DNA from: Pteria penguin
Taxonomy: Eukaryota; Mollusca; Bivalvia; Pterioida; Pteriidae
Direction: 5' to 3'
Assembly (NCBI GenBank): GCA_035048485.1
Contig: CM068590.1
Coordinates: forward strand, 7,632,329 to 7,696,328
Length of the DNA stretch: 64,000 nt
In this document: positions 46,401 through 57,729 of the stretch, piece by piece
Layout: each line of letters starts with the position of its first letter
How positions within the stretch are numbered: the stretch's first letter is position 1
Notes under the pieces: model-generated
Databases searched by the model: none
The model's input: only the letters and a program-made list of their open reading frames with translations
Told to the model about the DNA's origin: nothing
Translations under genes and position numbers: made by a program

Positions 46401-47224
46401 TTATTAATGGTTCATCATGATATAAGAACTATAAAAGTGTTATACAGTTAAAACATAATAACATATACTTGTTTTGTTCCGCTTCCATACTACAAAATGC
46501 ACATTATTTATGACCGTTATGTCTACGATGTCTATATCCTTTTCTGTTTCCATAGCAATGTTTTTCCTCTTTAATACTCGTTGCCACGGAGATCAATAAA
46601 ACTTAACTATCGTGAGCTATCCCGCTATCTTTACAATTATTTTCATGAGATTTAGTCAAATAACACTCATTTATTGTCATAAAACAACTAAGTCTTGTTG
46701 CTTCTGTAATAACCCCAAACCAAACACTGATCGCCCATTGATTTCTGTTAACTGATTCGACATAAAATAGGATTTCAGCTTTTGTTTCCAACAATTATCT
46801 CTGATGACTAAACACTTTTACTAAGGACAGAGTACTCGGGTATTAAAAGCTGTCAATCCTGTACATAACAGTGGAGGAGTGTAGGGCATATATATTATAT
46901 ATATAATAGACATGTATATAATATAAGCTTTTTGGTCTTATACAATAGCGAACACCGCGGTCTGTACACTACAGTGGCGTACTCAGGGGTCTGTATACAG
47001 GCGTCAAGAACTTTCTTTCTTGTACACTGCAGTGGCATAGCACAATCACATGAGTCTAGGGTCAGGCAGACACAGACTCTATTTTAGCGCTAGGTTGTTA
47101 ACGTATTTTCCTTTGTTGTACGTTAATTATTCATAACTTAAACATGTATTTGGTATATCTGCAAAGAGGTTTTAAACCTGTATTGATCGACTTGTACAGT
47201 GTGGACAGTATACATGGATAGATA
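46401..47224. other. Non-coding; short TA-rich palindromic stretch near 46890-46925
   Basis: No gene recognised. Confidence 0.4.
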
Positions 47225-47639
47225 CTTACATTCCGATCTCATTAAAACTAATCTTTCAAGATCCTACTATTGGCTAAGTCGCCATGGAAGATCTCAACAC
47301 TCCCCTTATGGGTTCATTTCGGATTGACCGCATGTGTTGAGCAATCGGTGATAGGCTGGGTTACTTTGAAAGAGTTATAGAGTTTGCTAGATTAAGAATG
47401 TAAACAAAAATCAATGCTCTCGTGCTGAAAAATGTTTTATTCTTTTGGAAATATATGTATAATTTGTAGATTTCAGTTTGAGCTTTCAATAACTTCTCAC
47501 GGCAAGAGTGTAGAAATAATAAAATTTACTGTTAGAAAGGTCAGTCTGAGATGACCCCGTATAGGGAGTGTTGAAATTCCGCCACATCGACTAACAATGA
47601 TAAATGAAAGATCGAATTTTAATGAGATTGCTTACATTC
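47225..47639. mobile_element. Second fold-back MITE of the 5031 family, with 9-bp target duplication
   Basis: The body is 47234-47630. Ends cgatctcatt and aatgagattg match those at 5031-5331 (caatcttatt). The arms are inverted and diverged: left gatctcaacactcccctta, right tagggagtgttgaaatt. The inner motif gaaaggtcagtctgagatga matches the other copy's gaaaggtcatcctgagata. The duplication cttacattc lies at 47225-47233 and 47631-47639. Longer (397 bp) and older-looking than the first copy. Confidence 0.85.
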
Positions 47640-47730
47640 TAATTTACTCACCATTCTAGCAGATAAATAGTGATAATATACATTATGTATAATGCCAATG
47701 TGAAGGTCGCACTCTAGATAGCTTAATTAC

Positions 47731-48478
47731 GCGCATGGGATACATGGTTACACTTGTTATTGTATTATCTCATGGTGGGTCCAGATCCGCCGTCCACCGC
47801 TCTGGGTCCGCGCATGGGATACATGGTTACACTTATCATTGTATTATCTCATGGTGGGTCCAGATCCGCCGTCCACCGCTCTGGGTCCGCGCATGGGATA
47901 CATGGTTACACTTATCATTGTATTATCTCATGGTGGGTCCAGATCCGCCGTCCTCCGCTCTGGGTCCGGGCACGAGATACATGGTTACACTTATTATTGT
48001 ATTATCTCATGGTGGGTCCAGACCCGCCGTCCACCGCTCTGAGTCCGCGCATGGGATGCATGGTTACACTTATTATTGTATTATCTCATGGTGGGTCCAG
48101 ACCCGCCGTCCACCGCTCTGGGTCCGCGCATAGGATACATGGTTACACTTATTATTGTATTATCTCATGGTGGGTCCAGATCCGCCGTCCTCCGCTCTGG
48201 GTCCGCGCATGGGATACATGGTTACACTTATCATTGTATTATCTCATGGTGGGTCCAGATCCGCCGTCCTCCGCTCTGGGTCCGCGCATGGGATACATGG
48301 TTACACTTATTATTGTATTTTGTCATGGTAGATCCAGACCCGCCGTCCACCGCTCTGGGTCCGCGCATGGGATACATGGTTACACTTATTATTGTATTAT
48401 CTCATGGTGGGTCCAGACCCGCCGTCCACCGCTCTGGGTCCGCGCATGGGATACATGGTTACACTTATTATTGTATTA
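47731..48478. repeat. Minisatellite, 79 bp x 9.5
   Basis: Highly similar units begin gcgcatgggatacatggtta and end ccgctctgggtcc. The array is more GC-rich than its surroundings. Because 79 is one more than a multiple of 3 and the unit lacks stops in all three forward frames, every forward frame stays open (up to 258 codons). No independent sign of a gene. Confidence 0.97.
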
Positions 48479-49575
48479 TTTCTCAATTGTGAAGAAAACT
48501 CCTTTAATTCAAAAATACTATTGTGGGTAATGGTTTATATAAATATATACAAAACAATCCAGTACTGGCTTTAAGTTTTTCGTTTTTATTTCAGGCCGTG
48601 TTCGAAATGATCTTCCAAGATGATTTGAAAATGCGTCAACTTTTCTTGAACAGCTGACAAATGGGACATAATAAGAGGAAATGAGTTTGTGGAAGTCGGA
48701 CAGTCGGCCGGTCGTGTAAAATGAGATGATTTACGTCCGAAATGTAATACCTCTGCATGATCGATGGGGGAGGTCTTATTTACGATCTTTATTTTACCAA
48801 GAAATTACGGAGTTTAACAGCATGCTTGAATTGATATTACCTTACGAAGAGTATGAGTACACAGTAGTGATTTAAGATAGTTATTTACTCCAGAGCTACA
48901 GCTTATTTAGTTTTTATTTATTTATTTTTCATACAAAAAAATAACAGTATTGATGATCAAAGAGAAAAATAAGCATCGATTATATGCCTTAGGATATAAA
49001 AAAGTGAAATAAGCCATACTGTGGAATAATTATGTCATATTGTGGAATACGCCGTACTATGCCATAGTGTATTATCACATGGCATATTAAACATACGCAA
49101 TGAAATAACACTGAATATTCACATTAGTTCACAAGAAGTTTACATTTTGGGAATGTTGGGTTTTAACAACTGCTTTGCCAGTGATAACAAGTAAGACTTG
49201 GTTGATTATTGGAGACCAGTGCCATATCGATATTCCCGTCAACGTGTGATTGGTTCTAGCGGGAAACACAGTACACTGCAACGCAGAAACCGATGAACAC
49301 TCTGACAAATTCGTAGCGAAACAGTCTGAGACACGGGGAAAGTAGCAACTATATATATGGATTAGGAAATATTTTACTCAGACTATGATGTAGTGTACTA
49401 TCTCATTTCTATATCGGTGTTTTTGTGTACCGTCTCTCTTCTGTATCAGTGATTTAGAGTGATCTCTGACAAATGAACAACAAAGAAGAATGACTCTCAA
49501 GTGAGGCAGAGGGCCTCTGCGAAACTCGGCTGCGCGGACAAAGCTGTCAAGTTACATAAAGTGGATCTTAGGTTA
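48479..49575. other. Non-coding; possible 5' region of the receptor gene
   Basis: No exon could be defined. If the receptor has upstream non-coding exons they could lie here, but no splice or promoter signal is convincing. Confidence 0.35.
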
Positions 49576-49689
49576 ATTGACAGTAAAGCATGAAGGTACA
49601 GATCAGCAGGAAACCTCCCGAGGAAACATTGATTGACAGTAAATCATGAAGGTACAGAATATCAGGAAATCTCTTGCGGGATACATTGA
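49576..49689. repeat. Tandem duplication, about 56 bp x 2
   Basis: attgacagtaaagcatgaag at 49576 recurs as attgacagtaaatcatgaag at 49632, followed by similar caggaaa.ctc sequence. It lies about 450 bp upstream of the receptor ATG. Confidence 0.85.
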
Positions 49690-50143
49690 TTTTTTTTACC
49701 TTGAATTGCGCAAAAACCCTACCCCAATTAAGTGAACAGAATGTTGTATAATGTAGGGTGTTGGGTGATTTGATCTGTAATGTCTTGGATATAATGCGAA
49801 AGTTGTGTTATTACAGAAAGACAGTAGAGATACGGATTTGGAATATACGCTACTCAAAGAAAAATTAAATAATAATGATAAAAAAATACAAATGAATTAA
49901 AGTAATAATGGTAATAATAATAGATTTTACAGTTAAAGGCAGGAATTACTTATTAAAATGACTGGAAGTTTCCAAAGTAAATAAACCAGAAAGAAAGAAA
50001 TATGCTTTATTGGTACACTAGGACATAATAACAAGCCATAAGAAGAAAGGACTCTAATTAGACACTGCATACGCAATCCGTTAATTGTGTATTCAAAGTG
50101 TAAGAGAAGGGACAACACAAGATCAATAGTTCTGCTTTGAATA

Positions 50144-51394
50144 ATGGAAAACAGTTCTCTTTCTTTCGAGGTAAGCACACATCATTTTGAAACCACAGCA
50201 TCAGTCGATGCGGGTAATCATGGCGCAGTAGAACTTTTCAAAACAGCATCAACATCGACTTTGTTGTTTTTTGTTTTCTTGGCCAGCATTGCAGGAAATA
50301 TATTAGTGTTTTTAGTATTCTACAAAAGACCAGTTTTACTCACAATCTCCAATCGTTTTATACTAAATCTCTCAGTCTGCAATTCCCTCAATACCTTACT
50401 CGTTATGCCCTTCATGTTTGTAGCCATGCTGACAGATGATTGGGTTTTTGGTGATGAATGGTGTCATGTGACAGGTTTTTTGATGAACACACTTTTTGCT
50501 GCGAGTACTCTCACACTAGTAGCCATTTCGATAGACAGATACTGCGCAGTCGTGACGCCTCTTCATTATACCATGCGCATTACATCCCGTCGATGTTTGT
50601 ACATGATTTTTGTGGTGTGGGTTTTAGCATTTATGGTGTCGACGCCACCATTATTCGGTTGGAACGCATATGAATATCAAAAAGACAAACGGACGTGCAC
50701 AGTATTGTGGATGGGTCACCATCAGACAGACCGTTACTATGCTCTCATACTTGTTGCACTTACTTTCGTTTTGCCGTTAATTGTGATACTATGGGCATAT
50801 ATAGTCATATTCAAAGCTGCCCGGAATAATAGTGAAAGAACCCGTAGAAATAGCTACATCCCTTCAAATCACATCGACGACACGTCACAGACACCATTAA
50901 AGAATGGTCGGCGCAGAAGTAGCACTGCTCCGATTCTTATACGGCGATTAAGTTCCGCAAGTCGCACGGGGCCGCAACTTTGGCATCGGGACGAATGGAA
51001 AGCAGCGTTAACAAGTTTACTGGTTGTGTCAACATTTGTTATATGCTGGCTACCGTATTTTATCATTATTGTTCTGGAATGTCTTCTGAACGACCCTAAA
51101 TGTATTTACCCCGTGCTAGAAACCGTGTCCATTCTCCTTGCCATGGCTAGCAGCGCATGTAATCCCCTTGTCTACGTATTCAGGAGTCAAGTTGCTAGAC
51201 AAGAACTCAAAGACATCATCAGAATGCAAAGCAAGGAGGAAATTAATTTAATGTCGTCAAGAAGAAATAGCGCATGTGCACTAGCGCGTGATGGAATCAT
51301 TCGTCAAGGAAGTACGGAATCGGATATAACCATTGCGGAAAAACCTCTTCATTTGTCGGCTACGGCAACGACGTTAACATCAATGGTTCCATAA
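50144..51394 (+). CDS. Class A (rhodopsin-like) G protein-coupled receptor, GPR161-like
   Basis: A 416-aa plasma-membrane receptor in one uninterrupted frame. The ATG has A at -3 and G at +4, with an in-frame TGA at 50138-50140, so the start is well defined if unspliced. Seven hydrophobic segments lie near 38-60, 72-96, 107-130, 150-170, 199-224, 286-312 and 321-345. Hallmarks are GN (Asn52), DRY 131-133, Trp159, PPLFGW 168-173, a Cys107-Cys185 disulfide pair, Pro211, CWLP 301-304 and NPLVY 340-344. Position 2.50, normally Asp, is Asn80. Asn3 is a glycosylation site. The long third loop and the tail carry four RRxS-type motifs (Ser237, Ser259/260, Ser270, Ser376). LLTISNRF, PPLFGW, Asn2.50 and the TM6-TM7 pattern recall GPR161, a ciliary receptor; ligand and subfamily remain unproven. 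Confidence 0.95.
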   Translation: MENSSLSFEVSTHHFETTASVDAGNHGAVELFKTASTSTLLFFVFLASIAGNILVFLVFYKRPVLLTISNRFILNLSVCNSLNTLLVMPFMFVAMLTDDWVFGDEWCHVTGFLMNTLFAASTLTLVAISIDRYCAVVTPLHYTMRITSRRCLYMIFVVWVLAFMVSTPPLFGWNAYEYQKDKRTCTVLWMGHHQTDRYYALILVALTFVLPLIVILWAYIVIFKAARNNSERTRRNSYIPSNHIDDTSQTPLKNGRRRSSTAPILIRRLSSASRTGPQLWHRDEWKAALTSLLVVSTFVICWLPYFIIIVLECLLNDPKCIYPVLETVSILLAMASSACNPLVYVFRSQVARQELKDIIRMQSKEEINLMSSRRNSACALARDGIIRQGSTESDITIAEKPLHLSATATTLTSMVP

Positions 51395-52044
51395 ACTAAC
51401 GGCCATTCACTGCGGTCTTGACATGGTCATTTACTGCAGTTCTGACACAAAATTCAAATGACATATAATTTATATGCTAAAAACTTTTTCCAGTTCCAAT
51501 ATTTATCATAGCATTCCGAAAAGTATTAATAGGTTTGTCAAAAGTATGATATATACATCTTTTATGTGTTCAAATTATGTTAAGACAAACTTTGTTGTGT
51601 CCGTTATGGAGAAATGTGAATCACGTGATTATTCACAGAAATATAAGTCACGTGATTATTTTGCAAGTTGTAACGATCACAATCATGACAAGGTCTGAAT
51701 TTTATTTCAGGAAGAAAAAAACTTTATAAAATATTAATGCCTTTTTGTCTCATAAGGAAAATTTGTAGAACATTTATTAATACTTTTCTACATAAAATTC
51801 TAAATGAAATATTTATCATTATCGGCTATGTTTGAAAAGTGAATTAACAATACCTTTTATACCACCGACTGGGTTTAAAACTGGATGTGTTTTTTTTTGT
51901 TCTTGTAACTAGCAATGATTTAAGACATATATTTTGAAATGAAACAAATTCGCTTTGATCTTTGATTATACAAGTTCTTTGGCCATACACATGATATTGC
52001 ATAATAACGATTTGAAACTTCGTAAATAATGGGTATGGTCCTAT
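51395..52044. other. Probable 3' flank of the receptor gene
   Basis: AT-rich, no further gene. The 13-mer tcacgtgattatt occurs twice (51621 and 51648), each with a CACGTG E-box-type palindrome. No canonical AATAAA was found close to the stop codon. Confidence 0.4.
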
Positions 52045-52124
52045 GACATATTTGTAATTTGGGAAATTAAAACATGCATAAATGACTATTATGCATTTTT
52101 AATTTCCCAAATTACAAATATGTC
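52045..52124. repeat. Hairpin-forming inverted repeat, about 36-bp arms
   Basis: gacatatttgtaatttggga at 52045 and tcccaaattacaaatatgtc ending at 52124 are perfect inverted copies; pairing continues inward with one gap to a loop near 52081-52088. It lies 650 bp after the receptor stop codon, so it could be a small fold-back element or part of a 3' UTR. Confidence 0.85.
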
Positions 52125-52899
52125 AAAGTACAGTATGCATAATATACGAAAGGCACATAACTCCTGTTTATACAAAGCTTCAATCAGACTCAGTATACCG
52201 TCAGCGTTGTGAATTATATGAGTTTTATATGGAATTTAACATTCTATAATCAAACAATATGATGCTATGCTGTAAATATTATTTATGATATATGATGTTT
52301 GATGTTCCATTTTTCTCTTGTCTTGCCATTTTTGTATTTTTTATTTATGAAAGGAATGTATGATATATTATATGAACATTGATCAAAAAAACGTAAACCA
52401 TATATTTCCTTCCTTTTCCTTTTTTTTTTTTTTGTAGAAACTCGTTCATGACAGTGTCGGCATTAATATTTAATTTCCACAGAAATCTTAATCAAATCAG
52501 TGTGCCTTTATTTAATTATACACGCTATTAAAGCAGTTGCACTGATACGTGTATGTTCTTGGCAGTTTAAGAATTAAAAAATGTAGTTTCTTTAAATTTT
52601 ACGAAATTATCAAAAAATTAAATATATGTCTATCCGCTCCGACGTTTCAATGTTGGAAGTCAAAATTAATATTTAATGCTTTGGCCTGAACATTTGAGAT
52701 ATTTTAACTATATATATGAACGTATTTATGCATGTATATATCACATTATAAGAAGTCTGTATTCTGTTGCCGGCATCTTTTCGACCATCCGTCCAGCTGT
52801 CCACGATAGAGTGTAAGGGCTACTGAAAATATTCTTTTAACACCGAAAACTAATATAGCTTATAATTATAGTCTCGATTCCTCGCCAAATACAAACAAA
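52125..52899. other. AT-rich non-coding, nothing recognised
   Basis: Contains a poly-T run near 52420-52433. Confidence 0.4.
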
Positions 52900-53240
52900 A
52901 ACAGTTTACACAAGCAAACAAAATATAATAAAACGAATATAGTTTAAAGTAATTTGAAATATAACAAAACAAACATAGTATTCAAGAATAAAAATATAAC
53001 GAATTAAACATTTAATTTTAGAATACAAAATATAATAAAACATTTTATACAATGATAAAAAAAAGAAAACAAACACCTTAAACAAGAATACAGAATATTA
53101 TAAACACACGTTTTATACTAGAAAACAAAATATAGCAAAATATTTTTTTCTACAAGAATGCAAAATTTAACGAAACAAACATTTTATAGAAGAATACAAA
53201 TTATAACAAAATAAATATTTAATACAATAATGCGATGGGA
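52900..53240. repeat. Degenerate A-rich tandem repeat, unit about 40 bp
   Basis: Irregular recurrences of aagaatacaaaatataacaa followed by aacaaacatttta. Heavily eroded. Confidence 0.65.
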
Positions 53241-54500
53241 AGGAAATAATGTCATTGATCAGTACATTAAAAAAAGATATGTAATTTTCATGGTTTTACA
53301 AAAATTTATCCTGAGTAAATATTTCATACTTTAGCAAAAATAGTGACTGGATAAATTTTTATGCGTGTGTATAATTACAATATTGTACATTGTATTTATG
53401 TATCGCCATCATACTTATATTTATCTATCGCCATCATACTGATATGAATAACATCATTCTGAGTAATGTACGTATGCGCAATTGGATTTTTACGCATGAC
53501 TTTGGTGTATAGAAATAGGGCGTGGTAAGCCATAGGAATTTCTCGGGTTTCTCGCACACTCAACACCCGAGGAGTTCCGATGGCGTGAGAAATTTACATA
53601 TATATGTAAACATCATCTTCGACTTGTGTACATTTCTATATCTGTGGTGCAATCCACAAACGTAGGATTCAAGATAGAGGCATGCTCGGACGTTAACTTA
53701 AATACGACCGCCATTTTTTGTCTTAATTAAAAAGCCTCGATGGTTTTAGAGGGTTTTAATCTAAGTTGATAGGGATGATCTAATGATATCTCCATACAGA
53801 TACAATCACTGATTGTTTGCATTATGTACTAATGTATGCGATATAGCAGCCGCCTTACAAACCTTACTTTCTCTGTCCTCCTCCAGCGACTCTGGTAAAT
53901 CTTGAATGAAATAACCTATACTTATTTATACCCACAAAATGTATTTTCTTTATTTTTTTAGTGACTATATTTAAACTGCTTCTTTACAAATTATAATTTG
54001 TAAGAAATATCAAGATTTGTAATCCGGTGTGAATGCATAAGAAATATGAAATGTACAGGCCTCTTAGAGTATCCGTCCTGACACCACCAGTCAAGCTTAT
54101 GCTTTATTCCGTCGTCTGTCCACTCGTACGTCCATCTGTTAATTGTGGTCGTTGCCGCAGAGGAGCTATTCATGTAAATATGTAAATGGATTTGATGAAA
54201 CTTACACAGAAGTACAACGTAAGCGTAAATGTGAACACCACATATTGCTTTTGATAACGACATAAAAGCTACTGTCCCCCTGCGTAATTGGAGTTTCTGT
54301 CTGTCATTAAGTTCTATTGCTACTATGAAATTCGGAGTTTCCGCGTGGTCTTCATCTTTTGTGGTCATTATAACCAAACATTCTGTCAAGATGATAACTA
54401 AACTGTTCCTTAATATAAACAAAGTATCTATCAAGTTAAAAGCTTAATGTTCCTTCCATAACCAGAATTTATGTCAATTCTGAAAGTCTGAAAATAATCA
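53241..54500. other. Non-coding; contains a minus-strand frame I do not call
   Basis: A 147-codon frame at 53991-54434 (minus) has no recognisable domain. The plus-strand text there (gtcgtctgtccactcgtacg, then tttgatgaaacttacacaga) resembles dispersed repeats I associate with bivalve genomes, so it is more likely repeat than gene. Confidence 0.35.
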
Positions 54501-55112
54501 TACGAGAATGACGGAAATAAATCGTGACTGAAAATATCCACACATGCATGACGGAAATAAATCGTGACTGAAAATAACCACACATGCATGACGGAGTAAA
54601 TCCTGAACAAAAAATAAGTACACGTGCATGATGGAGTAAATCCTGAACAAAAAATAACCACACATGCATGACGGAGTAAATCCTGAACAAAAAATAACCA
54701 CACATACATGACGGAGTAAATCCTGAGCAAAAAATAACCACACATGCATCACGGAGTAAATCCTGAACAAAAAAATAACCACACATACATGACGGAGTAA
54801 ATCTTGAGCAAAAAATAACCACACATGCATGACGGAGTAAATCCTGAACAAAAAATAACCACACATACATGACGGAGTAAATCCTGAACAAAAAATAACC
54901 ACACATACATGACGGAGTAAATCCTGAACAAAAAATAACCACACATGCATCACGGAGTAAATCCTGAACAAAAAATAAGCACACGTGCATGACGGAGTAA
55001 ATCCTGAACAAAAAATAACCACACGTGCATGACGGAGTAAATCCTGAACAAAAAATAACCACACATGCATGACAAAATAAATCCTGAACAAAGAATAACC
55101 ACACGTGCATGA
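54501..55112. repeat. Minisatellite, 40 bp x about 15
   Basis: Units of taaatcctgaacaaaaaata followed by accacacatgcatgacggag. Forty is one more than a multiple of 3 and the minus strand of the unit lacks stops, so all three minus frames stay open (up to 213 codons, Phe/Cys-rich). These translations are not supported as genes. The array ends at a SINE insertion. Confidence 0.97.
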
Positions 55113-55299
55113 GGAACAGGCCTGGTGTTATGGTTAAGCGCTTTGCTTGCGGCGCCTACGATCCGGGTTCGATTCCCGGATTGCGCCACTATCTATATGA
55201 GGTTGGTTACCTCCTGCTTGCAAGTCATGATATAACTTAAAAATTGTTGAAAGGGACGTAAAACACCAATCAACCAACCAACCAACCACACGTGCATGA
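55097..55299 (+). mobile_element. tRNA-derived SINE (family 1) inserted at the end of the 40-bp array
   Basis: The body is 55113-55283. A-box tggtgttatggttaagcgct and B-box ggttcgattcc are clear. The body matches 19887-20060 in reverse orientation, and the tail is caaccaacc repeats. The duplication aaccacacgtgcatga lies at 55097-55112 and 55284-55299; its sequence belongs to an array unit, so the SINE inserted into the minisatellite. Confidence 0.95.
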
Positions 55300-56610
55300 A
55301 ATAAATATAAACCTATCATTTGTTTGCGGGTGACACATCACACATTTTAATCTGTACTTGATTAGGGATTTACTCTTGATTATTTGGATATTATAAAAAC
55401 GATGCCCCGTATAGTTTAGAAACTGAAGGGTGTGTACCCCTTGAACCCACCAATAATGACATGTGGAATTATATTGCTGACTAGTCCCATCAATTATCGG
55501 AAATGTTTAATGCCACAGTTTTTGACATGTGTGTTTGGAGGAGAGAATTATCGTTTAGTAATGAAACCTCACAATAACTGATGACGTACCACGCCAAATT
55601 CCAATATCTTTACTCCCGAGACGAGAATTAATTTAATGCTACATCATGTGACCTTTGACCGGATATCCTTAAGGGACATTCATTATATAAAATTTGACTG
55701 GTTTTATTGATTTCTGGAATTTTGTAACGCATTTAAATGCTTAAACCGAGGAATTGGATTATTATTAGATTTTATTAGTCATTAATTTAGAAGTCCAGTC
55801 TCATTGGTCGTATTTCAATCCTTCGTGCAAAATATTCTTCTGATAAATCAAGAACTTACCAATATAATGTCGATAATAATTCAGTATAAGATATTTGATT
55901 TAGAATTCTTTATTATTATCACTATTGTTATCATTAGTAGTTATACTAGTAAATATAAGTAGTAGGAGTATGTTTGAAGTTTAAAAAATATTTGAAGTCA
56001 TCTATTATCTTTTAAAAGTTTAATTTTATTATAGTTATAATCATGTAATTATATTGCGGTGTAATATATGAATATCATCATCAATATTGCTAAGATTACA
56101 AATTCCTTCCAAAGACCTATTGGAGCTATTGAATGAATCACTGAAGTATTTAGTTTTGTTCGTACAGTATATTTTTACACAGTATTTCAAGTCATTTTAC
56201 TAGTAAAGCTTCTTTATAGATATGTGTATAATAGACCATTTCCGAGTTTCCTTCCTTTGATGATAAAATCATAAAATCTATATCAAAGCGTGTATCCGTA
56301 GGCACGTGATATGAACGAAAGTCTTAAGTGTTAATCTAAACAAACGTATTACAAGTGAACAAGTCATAGGGAAAGCATTGTTACTTATTCACACACAACT
56401 ACACAGATTTACTCTTCCGTCTGTAATGACGGAAATTCTATAATGGAAACGTCGTTGTTTGTTGGTAGTCAAGCATTTTTAAGGTAATATTTCAAACTGA
56501 AAGCAAAACTGGGAAACAGTCTGTTATGATTTATGATCATTTGAATGAAGGTAAACATGCACCACACTTCATTAAGGGAAAACTCTGATATGTTTATTAA
56601 ACCAATATAA
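55300..56610. other. AT-rich non-coding, nothing recognised
   Basis: No frames, arrays or transposon ends recognised. Confidence 0.45.
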
Positions 56611-56738
56611 CAATGACATCAAAACGTCTAGGAAAAGAGATACAATGACATCAAAAAGTCTAGGAATAGAGATACAATGACATCAAAACGTCTAGGAATA
56701 AAGTTACAATGACATCAAAACGTGTAGGAATAGAGTTA
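56611..56738. repeat. Tandem repeat, 32 bp x 4
   Basis: Copies at 56611, 56643, 56675 and 56707 of caatgacatcaaaacgtcta plus ggaatagagata, nearly identical. Confidence 0.95.
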
Positions 56739-56766
56739 ATGAATTCATATTTTAGTGCAGAAAGGT

Positions 56767-56945
56767 ATGCTAGCCGTGTGGGTGTGACATGCTAGTCGTG
56801 TGGGTGTGATATGCTAGCCGTGTGGGTGTGACATGCTAGTCGTGTGGGTGTGACATGCTAGCCGTGTGGGTGTGACATGCTAGTCGTGTCGGTGTGACAT
56901 GCTAGTCGTGTCGGTGTGACATGTATGCTAGTCGTGTGGGTGTGG
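56767..56945. repeat. Tandem repeat, 22 bp x 8
   Basis: Copies of atgctagtcgtgtgggtgtg plus ac, alternating tagtcg and tagccg variants. Confidence 0.95.
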
Positions 56946-57729
56946 CATGTTCGTACATCAGGACACTTCTGTTATACAATGTACGTATTTTTCCATGTTT
57001 GGTTTTCTTAAGAAATGTTTACAATCTTATACAGCAAAAAAAGCGACCAATAATACACGATCTCTTAAAAAATTCAAAAACAAACAAACTATATTTAAAT
57101 CTATATACTTTGCATGTCGATCCCTGCTGATGTGTTTCATGTAAGCTCAACCCAGCTGCCGCGAGAAACAATTTCAGCATGGCAAAAAAAACTTAAGTTG
57201 GACTGATCTTATTTGTACATACTTGTGTTATAATTAAAGTACATTGGTTGAATGTGTATTCCCGCCAATCGATTCTCTGAGCACTTAATTATAGCCAGCA
57301 ATCTAAATATGTTGATTTAAAAAAGAAGATAGATGAATGGCACGCAAATACGGGGGCGGAAAATAACACTTTCATCAATCAAATATCGATTCGGGCTAAA
57401 TTTTCTCCGTGCTAATACTCATTTCAGTTTTATATGGTATATTAAAAGATTTTTTTTCATATCATGTTCAAGTAATTAGTGCGTGACGATTAGCCATAAA
57501 ACATATATCCTTCCTGAGTTTATTTATTCATGGGTCAGGTAGACATGACCTACTTTTAGGAAATGCCAGTGCTGGCGATCACCACTCCTTTGTATTTTGA
57601 TAGATTGACGTGATAGAGTCTGTTGATTCTATGGAGAAATGTTCAGAAGAACTCGCAGTGTATGATATATTAATTATAATTTATATTGTACCATATAGCA
57701 TGACGGATTTACAATGTGATTGCAGTGTA
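56946..57729. other. Non-coding, nothing recognised
   Basis: Short overlapping frames near 56921-57144 have no recognisable domains. Confidence 0.4.

Noticed and set aside
47754..48530. 258-codon plus-strand frame
   Set aside because: Entirely 79-bp minisatellite; all three frames are open, so openness is not evidence of coding.
53991..54434. 147-codon minus-strand frame
   Set aside because: No recognisable domain, and the underlying DNA resembles a dispersed repeat.
54469..55110. 213-codon minus-strand frame
   Set aside because: Translation of the 40-bp array; the same applies to the overlapping 197-codon frame.
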